Shown piece after piece: positions 48,888-58,569 of a stretch of DNA of 64,000 nt. Each line of letters begins with the position of its first letter. Position 1 is the first letter of the stretch. Under the pieces are notes generated by a model, which was not told the DNA's origin, did not search any database, and saw only the letters and a list, made by a program, of their open reading frames with translations. Made by a program: the position numbers and the translations under genes. Source of the stretch: a marine gamma proteobacterium HTCC2148 (GTDB lineage Bacteria; Pseudomonadota; Gammaproteobacteria; Pseudomonadales; Halieaceae); assembly GCA_000156295.1 (NCBI GenBank), contig DS999230.1, positions 1-64,000 on the forward strand, read 5' to 3'.

Positions 48888-50206
48888 ATTGTGCTCCTGC
48901 TGCGGTCAAACAGGGGCAATGATTCCACGTCCAGCCGGAACCCGGCTTCATTAGCAAAGCCTTCGAGCCCGAGATATTGGCGCAGGGCCAAATGCACATG
49001 AGAAGGCAGGATGTTGACACCCTTGGATTGATCAGGCATCAAGGTCTTGGGATTTACTTTAAGGGCGTTGTGTAGCTCATCGGTATGGCCCACGACCCGG
49101 TTTCCCCAGACCGGGTTTTTCTCCATCACGATATATGAGCCAATCGGCCAGTGGTCCTTACCGTCAGCATCGTTATAAAAATTGGTGCGACCAAAATCAG
49201 AGCCGATGAGCAGGGTAATGCGATTTGCGAGGCCCAGCTCTTGGGCATAGGACCAGAAAAAGTCGATGGCCTCGGTCGTATGGCTAAGCAGTGGGTCCTG
49301 CCAGCCGTCGTTTGCATCGTGGGAGTCAAAGCCCCCGAGTTCCAGATCTGCGGCGGAACCCAGGCCTGCTTTAAAAATCAGCAGGGCGCCCTGCATGCGA
49401 CGTTTGAGATCGGAATTCCATCCCATGGGTGTTGCCACATAATCGTCTGGCACCATATCGTCGGCGCTAGGCATGATATCAAACAGGTTCGCCAGACCCT
49501 GACGAGAATTTCGCGCCTGAGTATAAGCCTCAACAGTGGCCATTTGGCGTGGTGATAAACCAGACGACTTAAGCTGCTTTAGGCTGTCGTCAACGTAACT
49601 TTCCACCAGCCTGGTTTCATTTGTCGGCCGAGTATTTCCCCCATCCCATGGATTCACTGTTGGGTTGAGCAGCGAGCGAATTGCGTTGAGATCATTAACC
49701 CGAGTGAAACGAAGCAGGTTGCCGGTCTGGCTGTAACCACCAAAGGTGGTGTAACCCATGGCGTGCTGAGGGGAGCGTTTGGCCGCGTGTAGCGCTGTAA
49801 TGGAAGGAGCACCCACCGCGTTGCGACCGCTCCAGTTGTATAAGATGCCCGTAGAATGGGAGTTGGTCTGGGCATCCACTCCATTAACGACCATCATCTG
49901 CTTGTAGTACTTATTGAAAAACTTTTGGTTTTGGGCAAACGGTGCGTAAGAAATCTTGCCCTTTGTCATTGTCCCTGCAGTATCCGCCCAATGATTGATG
50001 TCAGGCTCGCCAGGGGTATTTTCTTTGGGGTCGCAAAAGCAGGTAACGTCTGCCCCACCATTTAATTGCAAGGTGACAAGTAACTTGCCCTTGTAGCTGG
50101 CTGGTGCTGCGTAAACCCGGCTACCGGCGACTCCTCCAAACGCGAACCCACTAGTAGCGATCAATGCGTTGCGTAGTAAGCCACGCCGAGTAATGTCTCT
50201 ATACAT
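48884..50206 (-). CDS. DUF1501-family protein with Tat-like signal
   Basis: A 440-residue protein. The N-terminus MYRDITRRGLLRNALIATSGF is a twin-arginine export signal (TRRGLLR). DUF1501 motifs include LVTLQLNGGADVTCFCDP, LYNWSGRNAVGAP, GGFDSHDANDGWQDP and LLIGSDFGRTNFYN, which resemble alkaline-phosphatase/sulfatase-superfamily metal sites. I start at ATG 50206 with GGGGGAAAG as ribosome site, not at 50224. The gene is followed directly by the two-heme cytochrome (4-nt overlap). Probably folded in the cytoplasm and exported with bound metal to work with the cytochrome. Confidence 0.75.
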   Translation of the reverse strand: MYRDITRRGLLRNALIATSGFAFGGVAGSRVYAAPASYKGKLLVTLQLNGGADVTCFCDPKENTPGEPDINHWADTAGTMTKGKISYAPFAQNQKFFNKYYKQMMVVNGVDAQTNSHSTGILYNWSGRNAVGAPSITALHAAKRSPQHAMGYTTFGGYSQTGNLLRFTRVNDLNAIRSLLNPTVNPWDGGNTRPTNETRLVESYVDDSLKQLKSSGLSPRQMATVEAYTQARNSRQGLANLFDIMPSADDMVPDDYVATPMGWNSDLKRRMQGALLIFKAGLGSAADLELGGFDSHDANDGWQDPLLSHTTEAIDFFWSYAQELGLANRITLLIGSDFGRTNFYNDADGKDHWPIGSYIVMEKNPVWGNRVVGHTDELHNALKVNPKTLMPDQSKGVNILPSHVHLALRQYLGLEGFANEAGFRLDVESLPLFDRSRSTI

Positions 50207-50296
50207 TCGACTTTCCCCCAACATCCACCTTCGGGTTATGCTGTATTAGGGTCCTTTTCGGTTATCACACACCCCAGAATTATAGTCAGGCAATAA

Positions 50297-50765
<469 letters not shown>

Positions 50766-50771
50766 GAATAC

Positions 50772-50882
50772 ATGACACCGGAAAAACTGGTTATCGAGCT
50801 ATTTGAAGGAAATCTTGTGATTCGCGCCGATAACGAGGATTCGTTTCAGGGACCGGTACCTGAACTCAGTGCTGTATTATAG
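50772..50882 (+). pseudogene. Possible C-terminal fragment of an unidentified gene
   Basis: Immediately after the hydrolase remnant, an open frame of 36 codons (MTPEKLVIELFEGNLVIRAD to the end LSAVL) ends at a TAG. It looks protein-like but short and has no ribosome site, suggesting the tail of another gene joined by a deletion. It leads directly to the sulfotransferase gene. I do not know the family. Confidence 0.3.
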
Positions 50883-51026
50883 GGTGTGCGATTCGCGAGT
50901 AGATTGTTAATTACCCTATTGGGTTTCGACAAATCAACACTTCGGGTTTGCAGTGACCAGAATCTTGCGCATCAAACGAGTGCTCTGGCCTTGTATGCCA
51001 ATCGACTGAAGGGCAATATTGGAAGC

Positions 51027-52289
51027 ATGAGTAACGCTAACGCCCCACTACCCCTGCCCGTTCGACTGATGAACGCCGGATTCTCGATCACTGGCCCACT
51101 AAGTGCGCGCCTGCTGTCGCTGCAACCCGAAGCCCTGATAGCCCATGCAGCAAAACAGGCCGGGCTCAACGACTTCGGTTCAGACTACTTCCGCGGACCT
51201 CTGGCGCGGCTGTGCCGCTCCCTGGAAGAAGATGCGCAACTGACCGCGCTGGGCCGGCTAATGGCCCGCCAGGACATCCTGCGATTGCTGGTCAACCGTC
51301 TGCAATTTATCGATATATTCAAGCGCCACCCGGAAATTGCAGAGCAGGAAATCAAAGCGCCGATTTTCATCCTGGGCATGCCCCGAACAGGTACTACCAG
51401 CCTGCATGAGCTAATGGCACTGGACCCGCAATTCCGTGCACCACTGAGTTGGGAGGTAGCCTACCCGTTCCCTCCACCGGAGACAGCAAGCTATCGCAGC
51501 GATCCACGTATTCGCCAATGCGAGGAGGAACTGGCCCGGGTAGACCAGTTGTTGCCAGACTTCCGCAACATGCACCCCATGGGTGCAGAACTGCCACAGG
51601 AGTGTGTGGCCCTCTTTGCCTACGATTTTGTCTCGATGATTTTCGATGTGCAGTTTAGGGTGGATCAATATCAACAATGGCTGGTAGCCGAAGACATGAC
51701 TGAGGTCTTCAAGAATCACCGTCGCTGGCTTCAATTGCTGCAATGGAAGTGTCCGGGAGATACCTGGGTGCTCAAGTCTCCCCAGTACCTGTGGAATATC
51801 GACGACATGCTGCGCGAATACCCTGATGCCAGGGTTGTGCAGACCCATCGCGATCCGTTGAAGGTGGCCATGTCTATCGGCAGCCTGGTATCCACCCTGC
51901 GTGGTTTGGGTTCGAATGATCGCGACCTGGCGAGAACGACACGTGCCTATGCGGATCTGCTGCACTTCGGCACAGAGCGCACCATGTCTGCTCGCCAGCG
52001 AGGGCTATTGGCTAGCGATCGTGTTATCGACGTGCAATTCGCCGAGTTCCGCAAAGGGGAAGTGGCCGCCGTGCGGCGCATTTACGAATACTTCGGCCTA
52101 GAGCTCAGTCATGACAAGGCTGCGATGATGCAGGGCTTTTTAGATAACGGCAGGGAGAGTGAGCGTCACGGCAAGCACACTTACAGCCTGGCTGAATCCG
52201 GGCTCGACCTAAGCGCTGAGCGTGAGCGCTTTGCTGCCTACCAATCGTCCTATCAAATACCCAGTGAGGTACTGGCAAATGACAATTGA
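51027..52289 (+). CDS. Sulfotransferase-family protein
   Basis: A 420-residue protein with the PAPS-binding signatures of sulfotransferases: the 5'-phosphosulfate loop FILGMPRTGTTSLHELMAL (about residues 116-134), the acidic WEVAYPFPPPET region, KSPQYLWNIDDML and the 3'-phosphate motif VVQTHRDPLKVAMSIGSL. I use the ATG at 51027, preceded by TTGGAAGC, rather than the ORF start at 50886. Many proteins of this type in marine bacteria are annotated as sulfotransferases without a known acceptor. It overlaps the following DUF1214 gene by 11 nt, so the two are coupled. Confidence 0.82.
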   Translation: MSNANAPLPLPVRLMNAGFSITGPLSARLLSLQPEALIAHAAKQAGLNDFGSDYFRGPLARLCRSLEEDAQLTALGRLMARQDILRLLVNRLQFIDIFKRHPEIAEQEIKAPIFILGMPRTGTTSLHELMALDPQFRAPLSWEVAYPFPPPETASYRSDPRIRQCEEELARVDQLLPDFRNMHPMGAELPQECVALFAYDFVSMIFDVQFRVDQYQQWLVAEDMTEVFKNHRRWLQLLQWKCPGDTWVLKSPQYLWNIDDMLREYPDARVVQTHRDPLKVAMSIGSLVSTLRGLGSNDRDLARTTRAYADLLHFGTERTMSARQRGLLASDRVIDVQFAEFRKGEVAAVRRIYEYFGLELSHDKAAMMQGFLDNGRESERHGKHTYSLAESGLDLSAERERFAAYQSSYQIPSEVLANDN

Positions 52290-53391
52290 AACCCAGAGCA
52301 GAGTGGCACTTCGCGAGTTGATCGCCCTGTTGCAGGAAGTCGATGAACACTGGTGCACTGAGGAGCGCAATCTGGCTTCGGTGCAAGATGTGGCGGGATC
52401 TCACCGGGCCCTAATGCACATATTAGAAGCAGCGCTGGTCGGTTATTTTGACAAAGATGCGCAAATGCCGGACTTCCGACGTATCGTGACCCCTAGCCGC
52501 AAGCTGACCGGTGACAATCCGGACGCCATTTACTTTGATGCCCCTGTTGCACCGGATTATAGCTACCGCGTCGACGGACAGATGAACGGCGCCATTTATT
52601 TTTCCATGACCATCGAGAAAAACGCCGATGGCGATCGCATTGCCGAAACCTGCGGTGCGATCAACGATACGCAGATCGATATCGACGCAGACGGCCGCTT
52701 CAGCATCTTCCTGGGCGGCGAGACCCAGTCGCGCAACTGGTTGGCTTTACCGGAGGGCGCTTCACGGATTACCACCCGGCATTACTTCGAACAGGCGGCG
52801 CCTGCGGCCACTGACCCTGAGTTGGAGCCGCGCATGGCGATCAGTTGCACCAGTGCGGCGGCATCGCTTCCACCGGCGGACGATGTCAGCATTGCCGATG
52901 GCATTCGTCGAGTATGTAACGTGGTGCGCAGTCGCACTCTGAACATGCCATTGCTGTCCAGCGGTGAGATGCCGAACTTTATGTCCATTACCCCTAACAG
53001 TTTCCCCCAACCACAGCTGCCTGGAGAGCACGGTCTGGCTGCAGCGGATGCGCACTACTCAATGGCACCTTTCCTATTAGGGCCAGATGAGGCATTGGTT
53101 ATAACCGGACGGTGGCCAGATTGCCGCTTCGCCAATGTCTGCCTATGGAATCGCTTTCAGCAGACCTTCGACTATCGCAGTCGCAGCGTGGCGCTGAACC
53201 GAGCTCAGACCGAATTGAACGAAGATGGTAGCTTCCGTATGGTGCTGGCTCACACTGACCCCGGCGTATCGAACTGGCTGGATACCGAGGGCAATGCCTT
53301 TGGACTGGTGTTCTGGCGCTTCTTCCTGGCGGAGGGTGAAGTAGAGACGCCGCAAACCGAGGTGGTAAAACTGGCCGATCTGGAGCGATAA
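52279..53391 (+). CDS. DUF1214-domain protein
   Basis: A 370-residue protein beginning with ATG 52279 inside the sulfotransferase gene (11-nt overlap). The C-terminal part has the DUF1214-like features (APFLLGPDEALVITGRWPD, then ANVCLWNRFQQTFDYRSR and AFGLVFWRFFLAEGEV), and the middle DGQMNGAIYFSMTIEKN and TRHYFEQAAPA are like other DUF1254/1214 members. No signal peptide, so it appears cytoplasmic, unlike the exported gene at 154. Coupled translation suggests it works with the sulfotransferase. Function unknown. Confidence 0.7.
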   Translation: MTIETQSRVALRELIALLQEVDEHWCTEERNLASVQDVAGSHRALMHILEAALVGYFDKDAQMPDFRRIVTPSRKLTGDNPDAIYFDAPVAPDYSYRVDGQMNGAIYFSMTIEKNADGDRIAETCGAINDTQIDIDADGRFSIFLGGETQSRNWLALPEGASRITTRHYFEQAAPAATDPELEPRMAISCTSAAASLPPADDVSIADGIRRVCNVVRSRTLNMPLLSSGEMPNFMSITPNSFPQPQLPGEHGLAAADAHYSMAPFLLGPDEALVITGRWPDCRFANVCLWNRFQQTFDYRSRSVALNRAQTELNEDGSFRMVLAHTDPGVSNWLDTEGNAFGLVFWRFFLAEGEVETPQTEVVKLADLER

Positions 53392-53446
53392 GGTGTGCTT
53401 ACTTAAATGAAGCCACTATTACTGCCTCCCCTGACGTTAATCTCCA

Positions 53447-54736
53447 TCAGCGCCCTTGCGCCCACTTGAACAGACCCAAACCAAACACCAAGGCGAGTAG
53501 CACAACCAGAACCTGCAACGGAAATTGACTCGCCGAATAAATCAGTGTCCAACCCGTTATGGCCAGGAACAGAAGAGCAGGTAGCGGATACAGAGGCATT
53601 CGATAATCCAGGTCGCTCACTTTGTCGGGGTGTCGGTTACGACTGACAAACAATGCAATTACCGTGACAAACGTGTTGAAGGCCATCAAAAGACCGGCGA
53701 ACAGCAGGATTTGCTCAAAGGTCGAAGTCCACAGAAAAACAAAAGATATTCCTGCCATAAAAATAATTGCCGTTACCGGTATGCCATCTTCATTGGTACG
53801 GCCAAGCATTGAGAGTCTGGGATAATCTTCGCCTAAGCGCTGCAGTGCACGTGGTCCGGCCAGAATCATTGCACTAACAGTGGAAGTTAAAATACCGGCT
53901 AGCACCAAGGACACAAAGAATCCCGCCTCAGGACCAATCATGTAATGAGCCACGACATAAGCAATTTCAAGCTCTCCGCGCAATGCTTCGATGGGAGCTG
54001 ACGACAAAAACACGGTATTCAAAGCAACATAGACAACAGCAACCAAGCCACAGCCAATCATTAAAATTCGGGGTAGATACCGCGCAGGATTCTCTATTTC
54101 ACCCAAGATATAGGTGGCTGCGTTCCAACCGGAAAAAGCGTAAGTCACATAAATTAGCGCAATCGCTGCATCGCTACTGAAAATATCACGGAATAAATCA
54201 GCGTCGTTAAGGGCTAGCTGGTCGCTATATTCTGGGCGCTGAATAAGCGCGTAACCGATAAACAACAGGATTAACATAAGTTTCAAGGCAGTGAGATAGT
54301 ATTGCCCGGCCGAGCTTTCGAGATGTGTTCGCGAATGAACCACAACAACAGCAATAATTAAAACGCTAGCAGACACCTTGGCATCTATGGGTAATAGCGC
54401 GACCTCCAGGTAACTGCCAAATGTCAGCGCAGCCAACGCAACCGGTGCAGCGAAACCCACCGTGGCTGAAACAGCACCGGACACAAACCCCGCATAGGGA
54501 TGAATCAGCTCAGTCAGAAAGTGATATTCACCGCCTGAGGCAGGATGCCTCGAACCTAGCTCGGCGTAACACAGCGCACCGCAAAAGGCACAAACACCAC
54601 CTATCGCCCAGAGTATCAATATTGCAATGGGCGACGACAGCGACAGCAGCTGAAAACCCAACGAGGTGAAGACGCCGGTGCCAATCATATTGGCCACTAC
54701 AAGCGCAGTTGCTACTTTGGGTGTATAGTAATTCAT
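53447..54736 (-). CDS. APC-family amino acid permease
   Basis: A 429-residue transporter with about 12 hydrophobic segments. The N-terminal ALVVANMIGTGVFTSLGFQLL is the conserved substrate/ion site helix of APC transporters, and the CYAELGSRHPASGGEYHFL motif follows at helix 2-3. A Gly-rich broken helix and GWNAATYILGEIENPARYLP complete the pattern. It imports an amino acid or amine. Monocistronic, converging with the DUF1214 gene. The specific substrate is unknown; a possible link to agmatine/putrescine metabolism elsewhere is speculation. Confidence 0.87.
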   Translation of the reverse strand: MNYYTPKVATALVVANMIGTGVFTSLGFQLLSLSSPIAILILWAIGGVCAFCGALCYAELGSRHPASGGEYHFLTELIHPYAGFVSGAVSATVGFAAPVALAALTFGSYLEVALLPIDAKVSASVLIIAVVVVHSRTHLESSAGQYYLTALKLMLILLFIGYALIQRPEYSDQLALNDADLFRDIFSSDAAIALIYVTYAFSGWNAATYILGEIENPARYLPRILMIGCGLVAVVYVALNTVFLSSAPIEALRGELEIAYVVAHYMIGPEAGFFVSLVLAGILTSTVSAMILAGPRALQRLGEDYPRLSMLGRTNEDGIPVTAIIFMAGISFVFLWTSTFEQILLFAGLLMAFNTFVTVIALFVSRNRHPDKVSDLDYRMPLYPLPALLFLAITGWTLIYSASQFPLQVLVVLLALVFGLGLFKWAQGR

Positions 54737-55004
54737 GCGTTAATTGCTTATGTGACGGTAAGGATTATACGCTGACAGTGGTCGAAGGATATGGCAACCT
54801 GCGAGCCGCTTTCTAAAACACACTTTTTGCTGTTGGCGCCGAATCAGTCCTATTCCATACTTCTTATCGAATTTTACTTGCGGCTCATCCTAATCCAGTG
54901 AAACGCCTTGAGTAAACTGTGGCACTGGCCTTGGAGCGCATAAACCCATTGTTAGTGATTACATTGATCGCGAAAGAAGCGAAAGTAAGGCAGGAGAACC
55001 CTTA

Positions 55005-56270
55005 ATGGATTTCGACATCCCCCACGATATTGCCTCCTTTTTGACAGAGGTTGACCGATTCATAGAGAGCAAGATAAAGCCACTGGAAGCACAAGACGAT
55101 AACCAGCGCTTTTTCGATCATCGCCGTGAAAATGCCCGCACTGACTGGGACAGAGATGGCCTGCCTAACCATGACTGGGAAGCGTTATTGCAATCTGCAA
55201 AAAAACTGGCCATAGAGGCGGGTATTTATAGCTATCCGTTCCCGTCTGAATATGGCGGCCGAAATGGTAGCAACCTGGGGATGGCCATCATCCGCGAGCA
55301 TCTGGCGGCAAAGGGCCTGGGGTTGCATAACGATCTGCAAAACGAACATTCAATCGTAGGCAATAATATCGGCCTGTTATTGCTGTTGGAATATGGCAGC
55401 GAAGAACAAAAAGCAGAGTGGCTCGATGGCATCAAAAATGCCGACAAAGGCTTTGCTTTCGGTATTACTGAACCGGAGCACGGCTCCGATGCTACGCATA
55501 TGGAAACCGTTGGTCGACGCGATGGCGACAGCTGGATAATCAATGGAGAGAAAACCTGGAATACCGGTGTACATATCGCCGATGCCGACCTGGTAATGGC
55601 ACGGACATCAGGAAAACCAGGCGATGGGCTGGGGATAACCGCCTTTCTGGTTCCCATGACTACGCCCGGCGTAAACGTCGAAGAATATCTTTGGACTTTC
55701 AACATGCCCTCAGATCACGCGCGCGTTTCATTTACTGGGGTCCGTGTGCCTCACAGCGCCATTTTTGGTAAAGAGGGATATGGCCTGGCCGTAGTCCAGC
55801 ACTTTTTTAATGAGAACCGTATTCGCCAGGCCGCCTCCAGTTTGGGGGCAGCGCGATACTGCATTGCAGAAGCAGTGAGCTACGCCAATGAGCGCAAACC
55901 TTTTGGTAAAAAACTGTCGTTAAATCAGGGGATACAGTTTCCCCTTGTGGACTTGCACGCCCGCGCCGAAATGTTGCAGGCGCTGATTCACAAAACCGCC
56001 TGGCTGATGGACAAGGATGGCCCCTTCTCGGTCTCTGACAAGGTGTCTATCTGTAACTACCAGGCGAACCGACTGTGCTGTGAAGCCGCAGATACTGCAA
56101 TGCAAGTGCACGGTGGCATGGGTTACTCCCGTTACAAACCGTTTGAACACATTTATCGCCATCATCGTCGTTATCGGATCACCGAGGGCGCCGATGAAAT
56201 CCAGATGCGTCGCGTCGCGGGCTATATGTTTGGCTTCATGGCGCAGCAGAAGCCCAAAGGCGTGGAATAA
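55005..56270 (+). CDS. Acyl-CoA dehydrogenase (ACAD10/11-like)
   Basis: A 421-residue acyl-CoA dehydrogenase: N-terminal FLTEVDRFIESKIKPLEAQDD, FPSEYGGRNGSNLGMAI, middle domain GFAFGITEPEHGSDATHMET and the FAD motif EKTWNTGVHIADADL, and the C-terminal MQVHGGMGYSRYKPFEHIYRHHRRYRITEGADEIQMRRVAG, where Glu in ADEIQ is the probable catalytic base. It is 5 nt before an APH-type phosphotransferase. In vertebrates ACAD10 and ACAD11 have such an aminoglycoside phosphotransferase domain fused to the dehydrogenase and act on 4-hydroxy acids. Separate genes here suggest the ancestral pair. Confidence 0.88.
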   Translation: MDFDIPHDIASFLTEVDRFIESKIKPLEAQDDNQRFFDHRRENARTDWDRDGLPNHDWEALLQSAKKLAIEAGIYSYPFPSEYGGRNGSNLGMAIIREHLAAKGLGLHNDLQNEHSIVGNNIGLLLLLEYGSEEQKAEWLDGIKNADKGFAFGITEPEHGSDATHMETVGRRDGDSWIINGEKTWNTGVHIADADLVMARTSGKPGDGLGITAFLVPMTTPGVNVEEYLWTFNMPSDHARVSFTGVRVPHSAIFGKEGYGLAVVQHFFNENRIRQAASSLGAARYCIAEAVSYANERKPFGKKLSLNQGIQFPLVDLHARAEMLQALIHKTAWLMDKDGPFSVSDKVSICNYQANRLCCEAADTAMQVHGGMGYSRYKPFEHIYRHHRRYRITEGADEIQMRRVAGYMFGFMAQQKPKGVE

Positions 56271-56275
56271 ATTCA

Positions 56276-57679
56276 ATGGAAGACGCATTCAGCGAGCGGA
56301 TTGAAATCGTATTGCGCAGAGAGTTCGACGAATTTTATGAACTGGAGTCCTGTCAACAACTCAGCGCCGGTGCCAGCCAGGAAACCTGGCGCATCACCTT
56401 TCGTGGTCGCAGCGGAGAGTCCAGGCTGGCCCTGCGCAGGTGTCAACCCAAGGCGGTGTCACAATCTGGCGCAGGGGCTATAACACTGGAAATCGAAGCG
56501 GCATTATTGCGGCTGGCCGTTCAATCGGGAATTCCCGGGCCAGAGGTGTTTTACGTGCTGCAGCCTGACGACCAATTAGGCTCCGGGTTTATCATGCAGT
56601 GGCTGGATGGTGAAACGCTGGGGCAACGCATCAACCGAGCACCTGAGCTTGCCGATATTCGACCGCAACTGGCTCGTCAATGCGGTGAACTTCTCGGCAG
56701 AATTCACAGGCTGCCATGGCAAAACACCGCATTGGCAGACCAACTTCCCTCAATAACGCCTGCTGAACTGGTCGACCAAACCTGGGAGTATTATCGCGAC
56801 ATCAATGTACCGGTGCCCATGATTGACTACACGTGGCGATGGCTAAGGGATAATTTGCCAGTCGACTCGCGCCGTACGCTAGTGCATGGCGACTTCCGAA
56901 ATGGCAACCTGATGGTAACCGCTGGCGCAGGCATTAACGCGGTGCTCGACTGGGAACTGGCGCATATAGGCGACCCAATGCGCGACCTTGGCTGGTTGTG
57001 TGTTAACTCATGGCGCTTTGGCAACAGTGAACTGCCGGTGGGTGGTTTTGGCCATCTCGAAGACTTACTTGCTGGCTACGAAAGCACATCAGGCTTAAAT
57101 GTTGATCGGCAAACGCTGCGATTCTGGCAAGTATTTGGTTCCTTTTGGTGGGCCATGGTCACCTTGCAAATGGCACAAGCCTGGCGCACCGGAGAGACAC
57201 CCAGCCTGGAGCGTCCGGTGATTGGACGACGTTCCTCGGAAGCACAAATGGACTGCGTCAGCCTGCTCATACCGGGTGACTATCGCCTGCCCGCAAGCGA
57301 TGACTCGACCGTCACCGGTACGCAGTTACCGATGCCCGGCGAACTACTTTCAGGGGTTGAAGCGTTCCTCAGGGAAACCGTTGCGAAACAACTCGATGGA
57401 CACAGCCAATTTCTAGCTCGCGTGGCAGCCAACTCATTGAGTATCGCCCAGCGCGAGTTTCGCCACAGCGCAAAAATAGCGCAAGAGGAAACAGCCAGAT
57501 TAGAGGATCTGCTTACTGCCAATGATGACCTGGATGACCTGCGCTGGGAATTGGTGCATCAACTGAGAGACTCACTCCCGCTGAACACACAGGGACTGGC
57601 GGAACATTTGCGGCAAACCGTAGCGTGTCAATTATTCCTGGACCAGCCGGGTTACAGTGCACTTAAGAACGAGTATTGA
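56276..57679 (+). CDS. APH-family phosphotransferase with DUF6285-like C-terminal part
   Basis: A 467-residue protein. The kinase part (about 1-330) contains the APH catalytic loop VHGDFRNGNLMVTAG and the metal motif VLDWELAHIGDPMRDLGWL; the N-terminal lobe begins with LSAGASQETWRITF. The C-terminal part (about 355-467) resembles DUF6285 (TVAKQLDGHSQFLARVAANSLSIAQREF). By analogy with LvaA and human ACAD10/11, it may phosphorylate the hydroxyl of a 4-hydroxyacyl-CoA before dehydrogenase-mediated elimination. Co-translated with the dehydrogenase. Confidence 0.82.
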   Translation: MEDAFSERIEIVLRREFDEFYELESCQQLSAGASQETWRITFRGRSGESRLALRRCQPKAVSQSGAGAITLEIEAALLRLAVQSGIPGPEVFYVLQPDDQLGSGFIMQWLDGETLGQRINRAPELADIRPQLARQCGELLGRIHRLPWQNTALADQLPSITPAELVDQTWEYYRDINVPVPMIDYTWRWLRDNLPVDSRRTLVHGDFRNGNLMVTAGAGINAVLDWELAHIGDPMRDLGWLCVNSWRFGNSELPVGGFGHLEDLLAGYESTSGLNVDRQTLRFWQVFGSFWWAMVTLQMAQAWRTGETPSLERPVIGRRSSEAQMDCVSLLIPGDYRLPASDDSTVTGTQLPMPGELLSGVEAFLRETVAKQLDGHSQFLARVAANSLSIAQREFRHSAKIAQEETARLEDLLTANDDLDDLRWELVHQLRDSLPLNTQGLAEHLRQTVACQLFLDQPGYSALKNEY

Positions 57680-57931
57680 CAAGCTTATTGCCACAAGTGC
57701 CCTCAAAGGGGCTTTGAAATGCCCTATACTCTGAGAATCGGGCGACTGAGACTACGATTTCCAACTGCTAAAGAATCAGGCTGCGGCAGTGTATTGGCTT
57801 TACAGTCGCTTCAACACTGTAGAATGTTACTTTGGCTCCTGGGTACATCAGTCAATTGCCTGTATGGCGTTCGCGGGCTCGGTACTTATTTTGCCAAACG
57901 TCAGACGCAAAGGTAGAGGAATACAAGTCAA

Positions 57932-58552
57932 ATGGAACGAAGAGAGTTTTTACAGTGTGCCGCTATCCTGCTAACCGGGGCTACGGCTAGCCAGCTTGGC
58001 TTTACCTTGAGTGACGAGCAACGTGCCTATATGGCAAGCGCACCCAATTACAATCTTGGGGCAGTAGATTATTTCTCTGCAGAACAGCGCCGCATTGTAG
58101 CGGCCATGTCAGAGATTGTTATTCCACGCACCGATACGCCGGGAGCAATCGATGCCGGTGTCCCTCGCTTTATCGAGTTAATGGCTGCCGACTGGATGAA
58201 CGACCAGGAGAGAGCAATTCTTCAGGATGGTCTTCAGTATATGGCGTCGCGCATTCCAGAAGAATACGGCAAAGCTTTTCCCGATTTAACGACGGAGCAG
58301 CAATTGGAAATTATGGAAGCGCTGGAAGATGCTGCGTCCGACTCCGATTGGTACGCATTCGGTAACGTGCAGCGAGCTTTTATCAGTGATGCACCCTTCA
58401 TCTGCCAGATTAAAGAGCTTGTTGCCTGGGGTTTCTTTACCTCCGAGAAAGGTTCTACCCAGGTATTGAGGTATGAGGCAATGCCGATGACCTTTGACGG
58501 AGATATACCGCTGTCACCTGACGACAGCACCTGGGCTGGCTCGATAATTTAA
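57932..58552 (+). CDS. Gluconate 2-dehydrogenase subunit 3-like protein, Tat-type signal
   Basis: A 206-residue protein whose N-terminus MERREFLQCAAILLTGAT has a twin-arginine-type signal (RREFLQ). The body matches the small subunit of GMC dehydrogenase complexes (FSAEQRRIVAAMSEIVIPRTDTPGA, then AGVPRFIELM and LVAWGFFTSEKGSTQVLRYE). It chaperones export of, and is required for, the flavoprotein subunit. It ends 17 nt before the GMC gene, in one operon. The gap of 252 nt before it contains no gene I can support. Confidence 0.85.
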   Translation: MERREFLQCAAILLTGATASQLGFTLSDEQRAYMASAPNYNLGAVDYFSAEQRRIVAAMSEIVIPRTDTPGAIDAGVPRFIELMAADWMNDQERAILQDGLQYMASRIPEEYGKAFPDLTTEQQLEIMEALEDAASDSDWYAFGNVQRAFISDAPFICQIKELVAWGFFTSEKGSTQVLRYEAMPMTFDGDIPLSPDDSTWAGSII

Positions 58553-58569
58553 TTGCGACTGGAATTATC

